A stretch of DNA of 64,000 bases from Halopenitus persicus (GTDB lineage: Archaea; Halobacteriota; Halobacteria; Halobacteriales; Haloferacaceae), in the NCBI RefSeq assembly GCF_900107205.1, contig NZ_FNPC01000006.1:62001-126000 (forward strand), read 5' to 3'. Shown here piece after piece: positions 51,960 through 60,549 of the stretch. Position numbers and translations under genes: made by a program. Position 1 is the stretch's first letter. The number at the start of each line of letters is the position of its first letter. Under the pieces are notes generated by a model. It searched no databases. It worked only from the letters and a program-made list of their open reading frames with translations, and was not told the origin of the DNA.

Positions 51960-52472
51960 ATGAGCGCGGAGATCGAGGTGGACGAACTCGCCGCGCTGCT
52001 CGAGACCGCCGCCGACGCGACCGTCACCGACCGATCCGCCGCCGATGAGGCCGCCGCCGACTCGCCCGACGACGCGACTGCTGCCGACGCGACGGGCGAG
52101 TCGCTCGTCGTGGTCGACGTCCGGTCGAAGCGGGCCTTCGACCGCGGCCACATCCCCGGCAGCCGGAACGTCCCGTTTCCGGAGCTGACGAGTCGGGTCG
52201 AGGAGCTATCCGGCGCGAGCCGGATCGTGACGGTCTGCCCCCACGGGATCGCCAGCCAACAGGCGGCCGACCTGATCACGTCGTACGCCGGCACGGCCGA
52301 CGCGACGGTCGAGAGCCTCCGCGGCGGGCTCGAGGCCTGGGACGGTCCGCTCGAGGCGACGGCGCTCGGCTCCGGGTCGACCGACGGGGAGTCGGTCGAT
52401 ACCCGGTCGGACGACGGGGGCGCCTCGAGCCGTCCGGATCCGGACGACGAGGGACCCGAAGCACCCTTTTAA
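51960..52472 (+). CDS. rhodanese-domain protein
   Basis: A 170-residue single rhodanese domain, usually a sulfur transferase. VVVDVRSKRAFDRGHIPGSRNVPF is the entry motif and the active-site Cys is in VCPHGIASQQAADLI. LRGGLEAWDG closes the fold. The N-terminal ~45 residues and the C-terminal tail are Ala/Asp-rich extensions typical of halophiles. It is cotranscribed with the cupin. Its sulfur acceptor is unknown. Confidence 0.88.
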   Translation: MSAEIEVDELAALLETAADATVTDRSAADEAAADSPDDATAADATGESLVVVDVRSKRAFDRGHIPGSRNVPFPELTSRVEELSGASRIVTVCPHGIASQQAADLITSYAGTADATVESLRGGLEAWDGPLEATALGSGSTDGESVDTRSDDGGASSRPDPDDEGPEAPF

Positions 52473-52512
52473 ATCGTTAAACGCTTCGGATACCACTTTT
52501 AAATAATCCGGA
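52464..52512. terminator. T-rich region between convergent genes
   Basis: CCTTTTAAAT and ACTTTTAAAT occur 28 nt apart in the 52-bp gap between convergent rhodanese and protease genes. T-runs on both strands could end both transcripts. Confidence 0.4.
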
Positions 52513-52524
52513 GTCCGCCCGTCC

Positions 52525-54639
52525 CTACCGTCGCCGCGTACGCGCCGCGAACAGCGTCGTCGCGAGCAGCAGCGCGATCGCGGCAGCCGTCGATCCGAAT
52601 CCCGGAATCCCCTCGTCGGTCGACGGGATCGGTTCGGAGCCGGGACCGTCGGAGTCGTCAGCAGGAGCGTCGCCGGCGGTGGACTCGCCGGGAGCGGAGC
52701 CGGTTCCGGCCTCCGTGACCGTGAGCGTGACGCGTTCCCCGCCGAGTTCGACCGTCGTCTCGCCGGATTCAGCGGGCGTGACCTCGAACCGAAGCTCGCT
52801 CCGCTCGCCCGCGTCGAGGCGGATCTCGCGCGTTTCGGCCGCCTCGCCGTTCACCCGGAGCGTCAGCGAGCCGCCGGCGGGGATCGGCGCCGAGTTCTCG
52901 ACGACGGCGGTCACGGCGACCGTCTCGCCGCGGGCGACCGTCCCGGGATCGACCGCCAGGTCGTGAACGCTCACCGAGGCGGGGTCCATCACCGACACCT
53001 GAAGCGACTGCCCGCCGACCGTCAGGTCGTGCGTGCCGGGGTCCTCGAACCGGTGCTCGACGGTTTCGACCGTGCTCCCGCCGGCAGCGAGTCGCCCGGT
53101 TCTCGTCGCCACCGCGTCGCCGTCGACCCGGACGGCGAGGTCGTAGTCGCCGGCCGTGCCGCCGTCGTTCGAGACGGACACCCGGAGACGGAGCGTCTCG
53201 CCGACGACGAGCCGAACCGGGTCTCGATCGACCGTGCGGTTGCGGTAGGCTCCGGTCACGCGGACCGCGTCGGGGTCGGCGATCGAGTAGCCGATCCGGG
53301 CCGGCAGCGTCCCGAACGCGGCGTCGTGGGCGTCGCGGTCCCAGGCGGTCGGCGCTCGGTCGGTCGTCGTGAACGTCCGCGCCGACGTCCGGACGTCGGT
53401 CCCGCCGGCCGCGGCGACCGCCGCGAGGACGTCGTCGTTCGTGACCGGATCCTCGGCGGCGTTCAGCTCCCGCAGCACGCTCGTGAAGGCGTCCTCGCCC
53501 TCGGTCGCCAGCCGGATCCGACGGTCGATCTCGCCGGCGACGAGCGCGCCCTTCCAGTAGTTCGCGTCGTTGCGCCAGGTGGCGGGTTGTGAGAGGGTCG
53601 CGCCGGCCTGCGGGTCCCGCTCCCCCTGCCGAAGGGTCCGCTGAAACGTCGCGAAGTCGACGTCGCCGCGCTCGAGCGCGAGCAGGGCCGCGTAGTAGGT
53701 CGCCACCGCCTCGACCGTCCATCGACCCGACGCGGTCGTCCGGTAGTCCTGTCGAGTGTGGACGTACTCGTGGGTCCAGACGTCCGTCGCGGCGTCGACC
53801 GATTCCGCGTCCCGAACCCACATATCAGCCGGTCCGCTCTGGAGTCCCCGAACGCCCCAGCCGACGTCGCTCGTCGGGGCGGCGATCACGAACACCTCGG
53901 CGTCGCGGTCGCCGACCCGAAGCGCGCCGGAGGCGTGGCCGAGCGTTCCGAGGATCGCATCCGGCGAGGAGGCCAGCTCGGCACGCTCGGGAACGATCAG
54001 TCGGAACCGCTGGCCGTTCGCCGACCTGACGTGCTCCTCGAAGGGGCCGAGATAGGCCATCGAGTCGCTCGCGACGCCCTCGCCGGCGACGACGTTCCCG
54101 CGCTCGAATCGGACGGGAGCGACCGACTGCGCGCGGAGTTGGACCTGCGGCGGGTTCACGATCGCCCACTCGCCGGCGTCGACGAACAGGTAGCTGCCCT
54201 CCCCCTGGAGCGGCCCCCCGTCCTCGACCGTCCGATTGGCGGGCATCCGGTACGCCAGGCTCGGACGCTCGGTTCGCCCGTCCCAGGTCCACGTCGTCGC
54301 GTTCTCACGAGTGAATCCGTCCGCCGACACGTCGGTGGCGCGGTCGGGGATCCGGAGCCGGAGTTCGACCACGCGGTCCGGGATCTCGACTCGAGTCCGG
54401 ACGCCGTACTCGCCGACGGGAGCGACCTGCCGAAGGTGGTTCCGGACGTGGATCGTGGCGGTCGTCGCCGCCGGCGCTGGCGAATCAGTCACCGCCTCCG
54501 CCGCGCCGGACGTCGCGGTGGGTGAGGCGTCGGTCGCTGCGGCCGACGCACCGCCCGCCAGGGCGGGGGCCGTCACGGCGCCCGCGAGGAACAGCATCGA
54601 GAGGACGAGGGCGGTCGTCCGGCGAGCGTGCTCGCGCAT
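52525..54639 (-). CDS. surface metalloprotease-like protein with PGF-CTERM sorting signal
   Basis: A 704-residue secreted protein. A signal peptide (MREHARRTTALVLSMLFLAG, then AVTAPALA) precedes a beta-rich N-terminal region. HEYVH at 290-294 plus E310 in WTVEAVATYY give the HExxH...E zinc site of M1/M61-like aminopeptidases. Two Ig/CARDB-like domains follow (about 470-640). The C-terminus is PGFGSTAAAIALLLAT plus an Arg tail, the PGF-CTERM signal removed by archaeosortase A. Activity is inferred from the motif. An inverted repeat overlaps the promoter. Confidence 0.85.
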   Translation of the reverse strand: MREHARRTTALVLSMLFLAGAVTAPALAGGASAAATDASPTATSGAAEAVTDSPAPAATTATIHVRNHLRQVAPVGEYGVRTRVEIPDRVVELRLRIPDRATDVSADGFTRENATTWTWDGRTERPSLAYRMPANRTVEDGGPLQGEGSYLFVDAGEWAIVNPPQVQLRAQSVAPVRFERGNVVAGEGVASDSMAYLGPFEEHVRSANGQRFRLIVPERAELASSPDAILGTLGHASGALRVGDRDAEVFVIAAPTSDVGWGVRGLQSGPADMWVRDAESVDAATDVWTHEYVHTRQDYRTTASGRWTVEAVATYYAALLALERGDVDFATFQRTLRQGERDPQAGATLSQPATWRNDANYWKGALVAGEIDRRIRLATEGEDAFTSVLRELNAAEDPVTNDDVLAAVAAAGGTDVRTSARTFTTTDRAPTAWDRDAHDAAFGTLPARIGYSIADPDAVRVTGAYRNRTVDRDPVRLVVGETLRLRVSVSNDGGTAGDYDLAVRVDGDAVATRTGRLAAGGSTVETVEHRFEDPGTHDLTVGGQSLQVSVMDPASVSVHDLAVDPGTVARGETVAVTAVVENSAPIPAGGSLTLRVNGEAAETREIRLDAGERSELRFEVTPAESGETTVELGGERVTLTVTEAGTGSAPGESTAGDAPADDSDGPGSEPIPSTDEGIPGFGSTAAAIALLLATTLFAARTRRR

Positions 54640-54660
54640 ATCCCGTACACACGCCACGAG

Positions 54661-54675
54661 CGACCTAGTAGGTCG
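54661..54675 (-). promoter_or_regulatory. palindrome over the protease promoter
   Basis: CGACCTA-G-TAGGTCG is a perfect 7-1-7 inverted repeat whose CTACTAGG core is the only TATA-like element at the correct distance (about 25 nt) from the ATG at 54639. A bound protein here would block TBP/TFB. Confidence 0.5.
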
Positions 54676-54816
54676 GGGATCGGCGACCGTCCGTGACGTC
54701 CGACGGCGCGTCGACGGCCGCGTCCGAGCGTTCTCCGGACCGTGCCGGTCGATTTCGGCCGTCTCACGGCATCGTCTGACAAACGCTTAAGTGAACGGAC
54801 CGACCATTAGCCGGTG

Positions 54817-55221
54817 ATGGGCAACAAGAACAAGACCATCTCGTTCCGCGTCAACGAGGACGCCTTCGAGACCCTCCGCGAGATCGCCGAGCAGCGCGAC
54901 ATCTCGCTGTCCGCCGTGTTCCGCGATTACGTGGACACGCTGGTTGCCCACGACGGCAAGGTCCGGGTCGTCCCCGAACACGAACTCGAGGGCACCGGCG
55001 AGGCCGACGACTCCTTCCCGCCGAAGGTGGAGGTGCCCAAGAGCTTCATTCGCGAACACGAGCGCCTGGAGCTCGAGGCGGACCACCTCCGCGAGCAGCT
55101 CGAGGAGCACAAACGCTACGTCACCTACCTCCGCGAGCAGCTCGAGGACGAGGACGAGGAGGTCATCCAGCTCGAGGACCTCGACGGCGACGCCGACGAG
55201 CCCTCGTTCCGGCTCGGGTAG
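54817..55221 (+). CDS. ribbon-helix-helix protein with coiled-coil tail
   Basis: A 134-residue protein. Residues 1-45 (KNKTISFRVNEDAFETLREI, then EQRDISLSAVFRDYVDTLVAH) have the CopG/ribbon-helix-helix pattern of DNA binding as a dimer. Residues 70-120 form a coiled coil (EHERLELEADHLREQLEEHK), ending in an acidic tail. A TATA-like CGCTTAAGTG lies about 26 nt upstream. It may be a chromatin or regulatory protein; targets are unknown. Confidence 0.8.
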   Translation: MGNKNKTISFRVNEDAFETLREIAEQRDISLSAVFRDYVDTLVAHDGKVRVVPEHELEGTGEADDSFPPKVEVPKSFIREHERLELEADHLREQLEEHKRYVTYLREQLEDEDEEVIQLEDLDGDADEPSFRLG

Positions 55222-55289
55222 GCGCTTTTCGTCCGGCTCGAGTAGGGGACGGACCCGGATCGAGCGGCAGCCTCACCGCCCAGCGCCCG

Positions 55290-56495
55290 CTAGGCCGCCC
55301 GGTCGGAGAACTCCGCGGCCGACGTGCGCGTGCCCTTCGTGATCAACACGTCGCCGGCCCGCAGCGTGGTGTCGATGTCCGGACCGACGAGCCAGCCCTC
55401 GCCCGGACGGCGGACCGCCAGCACGCTCGTCGAGATGTCGGTCTCGGGGACGCCCTCGCGGATCACCGCTCCCTCGAGGTCGCTGTCCGGTTCGATCGTC
55501 GTGCGCGTGATGATCTCGTCGGACTCCTTGACCGCAAGCTCCACGACCGGATGGACCTCGAGGTCGCGGAGGACCCCCTCGGTGATCTCCACCGCGGCGT
55601 CGGAGATGACTTCGGTCGCGACGCCCAGGTGGATGAGCCCCCGAAGCGCGACCGGATCGGACGCGTCCCGGGCGGCCCGCAACGTCCAGGCCTCGAAGCG
55701 CGACTGGAGCGCGTCCACCTCGACCTCGAGGTTGCTCACCTCCTCGGCCAGCTCCTCGGCGTCGAACAGCACCGACCCGTAGGCGAGGTCGACGCCGAGC
55801 TCCGAGAGGTTCTTCATCAACACGATGGAGTCGACCGCACGCTCCAGGTCCGAGACGTCCGGCTCGACCGGATCCTCGGCCACGTAGGGCTCGTCGGTCG
55901 CGGCCTCGTGGACGTCCGGAATCGACGCCTCGGGGCCCCGGAAGATCGCCACGTCGTCGGGACACAGCGTCGTCGTCGGCCCGGGATTCAGGATCCAGTC
56001 GTCGGAGCGACGGATCGCGATGATCCGGACGCCGGTCTCCGACTCGAGGTCGATGTCCTGTAGCGTCCGCCCGGCGTACGGCGATCCCTCCGCGATCGTC
56101 CCGCGGACGAGCAGCTCGACCGCCTCCGAGAGGGCGCCCCGCATCGCGTCGGGAAGGCCGATCTCCTCCAAGACGATCTTCGCGATGTCGCCGGCGGCGT
56201 CGCTGATCTTGTCCGCGCCGGCGATCACGCCCAAAACGGGCGCGAGCTGCTCCGCCTCGTTCGGATTTCGGGCGGCGAGCATCAGACTCATCCGGGCACG
56301 CATCTGGAGGACGTCCATCTTGTGCTCGAGCTCGAGCACCTCGTGGGCGACGTCGGTGCTCTGGTGGAGGACGGCCGAGTACGAGAGGTCGATGAGCAGC
56401 TCCGCGGTGTCCTTCATCTCGACGAGCAGGTCCTTGACGCTCGCCGGCTCGTATTCGACCGTTTCGGGGGTCCGACGCCCCTCGAATCGTCCCAT
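55290..56495 (-). CDS. duplicated PhoU/TrkA-C protein, potassium-channel-type regulator
   Basis: A 401-residue soluble protein with an internal duplication. Each half has a PhoU-like helical domain (LLIDLSYSAVLHQSTDVAHEV; LGVDLAYGSVLFDAEELAEEV) followed by a TrkA-C/RCK-C domain (LESETGVRIIAIRRSDDWILNPG; PETDISTSVLAVRRPGEGWLVGP). It has no TM helices, so it probably acts as a cytoplasmic ligand-sensing partner of a transporter or channel encoded elsewhere. The start MGRFEGRRTP follows a TATA-like GCTTTTGCC by about 25 nt. Confidence 0.85.
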   Translation of the reverse strand: MGRFEGRRTPETVEYEPASVKDLLVEMKDTAELLIDLSYSAVLHQSTDVAHEVLELEHKMDVLQMRARMSLMLAARNPNEAEQLAPVLGVIAGADKISDAAGDIAKIVLEEIGLPDAMRGALSEAVELLVRGTIAEGSPYAGRTLQDIDLESETGVRIIAIRRSDDWILNPGPTTTLCPDDVAIFRGPEASIPDVHEAATDEPYVAEDPVEPDVSDLERAVDSIVLMKNLSELGVDLAYGSVLFDAEELAEEVSNLEVEVDALQSRFEAWTLRAARDASDPVALRGLIHLGVATEVISDAAVEITEGVLRDLEVHPVVELAVKESDEIITRTTIEPDSDLEGAVIREGVPETDISTSVLAVRRPGEGWLVGPDIDTTLRAGDVLITKGTRTSAAEFSDRAA

Positions 56496-56578
56496 ACGCG
56501 GACACTCACCGGCGCGTGGCAAAAGCCTTGCCACGTCGCCGACCGGGAGTTCGCGAGCGCACCTGCGGAGCCGGACCC

Positions 56579-57274
56579 TCACCCCTCGGCGTCGAGCGTC
56601 GCCCGGCCGCGGTCGGTGAGGACGTACCGGTCGCCGTCGGCCGCATCACCCGCGTCGGCGACGCCATCCGCGCCGGCATCGGCCGCATCATCCGCGTCGA
56701 CGTCCACGGACTCGAGGAACCCGAGCAGCGCCAGCCAGCCGAGCAGGTCGGCGGTCCGATCACGCCAGATCGACTCCCACGTGTCGGGGTTTTTGTGGTG
56801 TTCGTAGGTCGGCACGGCCTCGCGGATCCGGCCGAAGACCGCGTCCACGGACGCGCCGCGTTGCGCGGTCGGGTCGACGTCCGTCTCTGCGGTCGAGTCG
56901 ACATCCGTCTCCGCGGTCGAGTCGGTATCCATCTCCGCGGTTGAGGCATCATCCTCCCCGCCCGTCGTGACCGCCGCGACGGCCGCGAGGGTCTCGGGCG
57001 CGAGCAGCACGTGGTCGAGAAACGATCTCCGGAGGTGCTCGACGGTCGGCTCGCGGTCGGTTCGGGAGAAGCCGGCGTCGGTCTCCCGCGCCAACTCGAG
57101 GGCCCGCAGGAAGGTGAGCCAGGTGCGGGACACGTCCCGGCTCGGGAACCCGAGCCGGCGCTGAAGCCGTGCACAGCAGTCCTGCTCGTCGCCGGGCACG
57201 AGCGGGACCGCCCGCTGCGCCTCGCGGACGCGGTCGAGGTCGGCGGGCGGTGCGGGAAGCATCTTGAAACGCAT
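56579..57274 (-). CDS. conserved haloarchaeal protein with TAETDVDS repeats
   Basis: A 231-residue protein of unknown function. Residues 1-100 are conserved-looking (MRFKMLPAPPADLDRVREAQ, CCARLQRRLGFPSRDVSRTW). Residues about 112-136 are in-frame repeats (STAEMDTDSTAETDVDSTAE) from a 24-bp tandem repeat at 56865-56936. Residues 140-231 contain FGRIREAVPTYEHHKNPDTW and a winged-helix-like end (DRYVLTDRGRATLDAEG). A role as a DNA-binding regulator is possible. It shares its strand with mch upstream (22-nt gap), so it may be cotranscribed. Confidence 0.75.
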   Translation of the reverse strand: MRFKMLPAPPADLDRVREAQRAVPLVPGDEQDCCARLQRRLGFPSRDVSRTWLTFLRALELARETDAGFSRTDREPTVEHLRRSFLDHVLLAPETLAAVAAVTTGGEDDASTAEMDTDSTAETDVDSTAETDVDPTAQRGASVDAVFGRIREAVPTYEHHKNPDTWESIWRDRTADLLGWLALLGFLESVDVDADDAADAGADGVADAGDAADGDRYVLTDRGRATLDAEG

Positions 57275-57296
57275 CGGCGGTATCGGGGCGGACCGG

Positions 57297-58256
57297 CTAC
57301 TCGAAGCCGTGTCCGGCGGTGTCGGTCATGCCGAACGACTCGGCGAGCATCGTCTCGTCGGTGCCCCCGTGACTGTAGGTGGGACCGTCGACGACGTCGA
57401 CGGTGACGCTGGCGGGCGCGAACACCGTCTCGGGGACGTCATAGAAGTCCCAGTCGGCGTCCTCGAACACCTCGATGAAGGGGGTGCCGTAGTCGTCGCG
57501 GACGGTGGAGACGAGTTGGTCGAACCGGTCGTCGTCGCGGGCGACCTGGAGGTAGACCTCGCCGCCGTACGCGAGCGCGTCGTTCGTCCGCCCCATCGCG
57601 ACGTCCTCGTCGTAGCTCACCGGGGCGACCGGCGCCGAGCCCGCGGCGGTGAGGACGTCGGTCGGGTCGTAGCCGATCTCGAGCAGCCGGAACATCGCGA
57701 GCTCCGGCGCGCGGGCGGCCATCGTGACCGATCCGACGACAGATCCGGTCGCGAACGTCGGCAGGAAGACGCCCGAGGCGTCGACGCCGGCCAGGTCCGC
57801 GACGTGCTCGGCGACCGTCGCGTCCGGAAGCGTCGCCGACTCGACCGCCAGGGTGGCGAACTCGGACTCGTCGTAGTAGCCGACGCGCTCGAACTCGGTC
57901 TCGCGACCCACCAGCGCACGGGCCGGCCCCGATCCGAGCCCCTCGAAGTCGTCGAAGGAGAGCTCCCAGCCGGCCTTCTGGGAGCACAGCAACGCGATCG
58001 CGGGATGGTCGGTCGTCACCTCCACGTACGGACGGGGCGTCCCCGATATTCGGCCCATCCGCGTCGTGACGTTTGCCAGGCCGGCGGTCTGGACCTCCGC
58101 GAGCAGGATGCCCGCCTCGATGCCGCCGTCGGCCGCCACGCCGAAGTCGATGACGGTGGCCTCGTCGTCCAGCTCGTGGGGCTGGATCTTGAGCTCGCCG
58201 GCGAACTCGAGCGCCTCGTCGACGAGCTCGATCGCGGTCCGATTGATGCTGTCCAT
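57297..58256 (-). CDS. mch: methenyltetrahydromethanopterin/-folate cyclohydrolase
   Basis: A 319-residue Mch, which interconverts methenyl- and formyl-pterin C1 units. Typical segments are ATVIDFGVAADGGIEAGILLAEV, TDHPAIALLCSQKAGW, FEGLGSGPARALV, LPTFATGSVVGSVTMAARAPE and SYDEDVAMGRTNDAL. Haloarchaea lack methanogenesis and use folates, so a role in folate C1 metabolism or a remnant pathway is inferred. The start follows family length. The next gene begins 22 nt downstream. Confidence 0.95.
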   Translation of the reverse strand: MDSINRTAIELVDEALEFAGELKIQPHELDDEATVIDFGVAADGGIEAGILLAEVQTAGLANVTTRMGRISGTPRPYVEVTTDHPAIALLCSQKAGWELSFDDFEGLGSGPARALVGRETEFERVGYYDESEFATLAVESATLPDATVAEHVADLAGVDASGVFLPTFATGSVVGSVTMAARAPELAMFRLLEIGYDPTDVLTAAGSAPVAPVSYDEDVAMGRTNDALAYGGEVYLQVARDDDRFDQLVSTVRDDYGTPFIEVFEDADWDFYDVPETVFAPASVTVDVVDGPTYSHGGTDETMLAESFGMTDTAGHGFE

Positions 58257-58392
58257 ACGGGTCCTGCGTCCTCCTCGCCTAAGGGGTTTATCAAGCGACG
58301 GTCGCATCGGGATCCCGATCATCCCGCCCCGTCAGCAGTGACCGTTCCGCCGCCGGAGGTTTATCCCGGATACCGACGCAGTCCGCGCCACG

Positions 58393-59064
58393 ATGTTCGA
58401 CGAACTCACCCGACGCCCGAGCTCGGTAGTCTCCCGACGGTCGCTCCTCGCCGGAACAGCCGGCGTGCTCGGCGCGTCGGCAGCCGGCGGCGCCCTCCTG
58501 ACGGCGGGGTCAACCACCGCCAGCGCGGCGATCGACGGCGATCCGGCGGCGCTTGAGGCCGGCGACACGCCGACGGTCGTCAGCAACGACGGCCGGATCG
58601 AGTCGGTCTATCTCACGCCGGCGATCGACGTGGAGTGGGCGGACTTCGGGAGCGGCGTGCGGACGATCGACGTCACGGTCGCGGTCGGGAACGACGCCGG
58701 CGTGGACACGATCGTCGAGGAGACGCTGACCACGGCCACGGACACGCCCGGCCCGATCGCGGAGGCGACCCCCGTCGACGGGACGAGCGGGTTCGCTGAC
58801 GTCGCCGGCGCCCTCTCGCTCACCCTCGAACGGCTCGACGCGACCGCCATCGGCGACGCCGTGACGAGCGACGCGTTGAGCGACGCGACGCTGCAGGCCG
58901 GGGAGACGGCCGCGACCGTCCTCGACGTGGTCCTTCGGGCGGACCTGGCCGGTCACGAGGGCGAATCCGAAACCGTGCTGCGAACGACGAGCTTCGAGGT
59001 CACGGTCCGAAACCCCGAGGGCAGCGCCGACGCCGGCGGAACCGCGAACACGGAGGCGGTGTGA
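58393..59064 (+). CDS. Tat-exported protein of unknown function
   Basis: A 223-residue protein. The N-terminus holds a twin-Arg signal (SRRSLLAGTAGVLGASAAGG followed by an AXA-like site). The mature part is acidic and beta-rich (YLTPAIDVEWADFGSGVRTI, LSLTLERLDATAIGDAV), possibly an Ig-like or SipW-type domain protein. No catalytic motif is seen. Tat export is normal for haloarchaea, which fold proteins before secretion. Confidence 0.78.
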   Translation: MFDELTRRPSSVVSRRSLLAGTAGVLGASAAGGALLTAGSTTASAAIDGDPAALEAGDTPTVVSNDGRIESVYLTPAIDVEWADFGSGVRTIDVTVAVGNDAGVDTIVEETLTTATDTPGPIAEATPVDGTSGFADVAGALSLTLERLDATAIGDAVTSDALSDATLQAGETAATVLDVVLRADLAGHEGESETVLRTTSFEVTVRNPEGSADAGGTANTEAV

Positions 59065-59090
59065 ACTACCCGACCCCACCCTACTCTGCC

Positions 59091-59426
59091 CTACCTCGAT
59101 CGGTCCGACTCCGACCCGTGCTCCCGCCTCGCCTCGCGGCCGAGGTGCTCCTCGACGGCGGCGACCTTCTCGGCGGCCGGAGCGTCGACGGCCCGTTTGT
59201 CGTCGATCTTCAGGACCGTCGAGACGCGGTCGGCGTCGACCGCCGTGTGTGCGGCCTCGACCGCATCGAACAGCGTCCCGACGTCGTCGGCCTCGATCAC
59301 CGTCCCCATCGGATTGGTCTCGTAGCTCACCGGGAAGTCGTCGAGGGCGGCGACGGCCGCCGCGACCTCCTCGGACATGCTTCCCTCGATCACGGGCGCG
59401 ACGCTCAGCAGGGCAACCACGGTCAT
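59091..59426 (-). CDS. MTH1187-family thiamine-binding-type protein
   Basis: A 111-residue ferredoxin-like protein of the MTH1187/YkoF-type family, which binds thiamine or related compounds. VVALLSVAPVIEGSMSEEVA, ALDDFPVSYETNPMGTVIEA and DRVSTVLKIDDKRAVD are characteristic. The C-terminal tail is basic/polar. The start MTVVALLSV lies exactly one TATA spacing (about 25 nt) from a four-copy TATA-bearing repeat array. Function in transport or regulation of thiamine is inferred. Confidence 0.85.
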   Translation of the reverse strand: MTVVALLSVAPVIEGSMSEEVAAAVAALDDFPVSYETNPMGTVIEADDVGTLFDAVEAAHTAVDADRVSTVLKIDDKRAVDAPAAEKVAAVEEHLGREARREHGSESDRSR

Positions 59427-59441
59427 ACGCGGTCGATCGTC

Positions 59442-59570
59442 CCGCGTCGGCTTAAAAGGGAGCGGGCAACTGACGTCGCGTCGACTCAAAAGGGCGCGCG
59501 ACGGGCGTCGTGTCTGCTTAAAAGCGACCGGAACGGGCGTCGCGTCGGCTTACAAGGAAGCGGGCGAGGA
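59442..59570 (-). promoter_or_regulatory. tandem array of four TATA-like units upstream of the MTH1187-type gene
   Basis: CTTAAAAGG (59451-59459), CTCAAAAGG (59485-59493), CTTAAAAGC (59517-59525) and CTTACAAGG (59549-59557) recur with 34-, 32- and 32-bp spacing, each preceded by GTCGYGTCKR and followed by a GGGC-rich stretch. On the minus strand each is a haloarchaeal TATA box (CCTTTTAAG). The first is 25 nt from the start codon; the others lie 59, 91 and 123 nt away. Confidence 0.75.
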
Positions 59571-59601
59571 GGGAAGGCGACGTCGGCGAGGGACGGCGAG
59601 G

Positions 59602-60549
59602 TCAGTCCTCGAAGACGTCGGTGAGGAAGGCCAGCTGGTGGCCGACCGCGGGTTCGAAGTCGGTGCTGTAGATCGACCAGTGGTCGGCCGGGAGCCGGAC
59701 GTAGGTCCCGCGAGGGAGCCGGTCGGCCGCCGACGCGACGGACTCGGCGGGCGCGAGCGCGTCGTCGGCGCCCGCGAGCACGAGCGTCGGGACGCGGACG
59801 TCGGCGAGGCGGTCGCCGAGGTCGGTCCGGGCGATGGAGAGCAGCGAGCCGGCCGGCGTCTCGTTGCGCCAGTCGGAGTCCCGGTCGACGAGGTCGAGAT
59901 ACGCGCGCTTGGCGCCGGGGGCGGCGACCACCGCACGCTCCTCGGCGTCGCCAGCGATCGGGACCGTGCGACCGCCGGTGATGCCGCCCGGGATCGCGTC
60001 GCCGATCCGGCCGCGGAGCCCGGTCCCGACGGCTCGGGCGAACGGACCGAGCCCGCGCCGTCGAAGGTACGCGCCGCCGTCGAGGATCGGGGTGATCGCC
60101 ATCGCCGCGTCGACCGCGCGTCGCTCGCCGGCGACCCACAGGGCGTGTGCCGCCGCGAAGCCGGCGCCGTAGGCGACGACCGACGACCCGAGGTCGGCGA
60201 CCTCGCCGACGCGGTCGACCGCGGCCGCGTACGCGCGGCGGTGGCTCGCGGGATCGATCCGCTGGTCGTCGCCATCCGATTCGCCGAATCCCGGGTAATC
60301 GAACCGGAACGCGGCGTAGCCCGCCGCGGCGAACCGTTCCGCGATCGCCGGCAGGCCGAAGCTCGCATCGGCGCCGACTTCCGGACCCATCACGACGACC
60401 GGCGGATCCGTGGTCGCGGAGGGAAGGTACAGGCGACCGCGACAGCTGCCGGCGCCGCAGTCGGCGGTCAGCGTCCGGGTCGCGAAGCGCTCGCGGGCCG
60501 GGCGGTCGAGGTCGCGCTGGGCCCGGTTGCGGGGGATCCGCCGGGTCAT
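59602..60549 (-). CDS. alpha/beta hydrolase without the canonical serine nucleophile
   Basis: A 315-residue hydrolase-fold protein. VVVMGPEVGADASFGLPAIA is the oxyanion region; FRFDYPGFGESDGD is typical of this family. The nucleophile elbow reads GAGFA (128-132), so position 130 is Gly where Ser is expected. The acid DDALAP and the His in ADHWSIYS are retained. It may be non-catalytic or use another residue. The start ATG overlaps the stop of the upstream gene (ATGA). Confidence 0.8.
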   Translation of the reverse strand: MTRRIPRNRAQRDLDRPARERFATRTLTADCGAGSCRGRLYLPSATTDPPVVVMGPEVGADASFGLPAIAERFAAAGYAAFRFDYPGFGESDGDDQRIDPASHRRAYAAAVDRVGEVADLGSSVVAYGAGFAAAHALWVAGERRAVDAAMAITPILDGGAYLRRRGLGPFARAVGTGLRGRIGDAIPGGITGGRTVPIAGDAEERAVVAAPGAKRAYLDLVDRDSDWRNETPAGSLLSIARTDLGDRLADVRVPTLVLAGADDALAPAESVASAADRLPRGTYVRLPADHWSIYSTDFEPAVGHQLAFLTDVFED

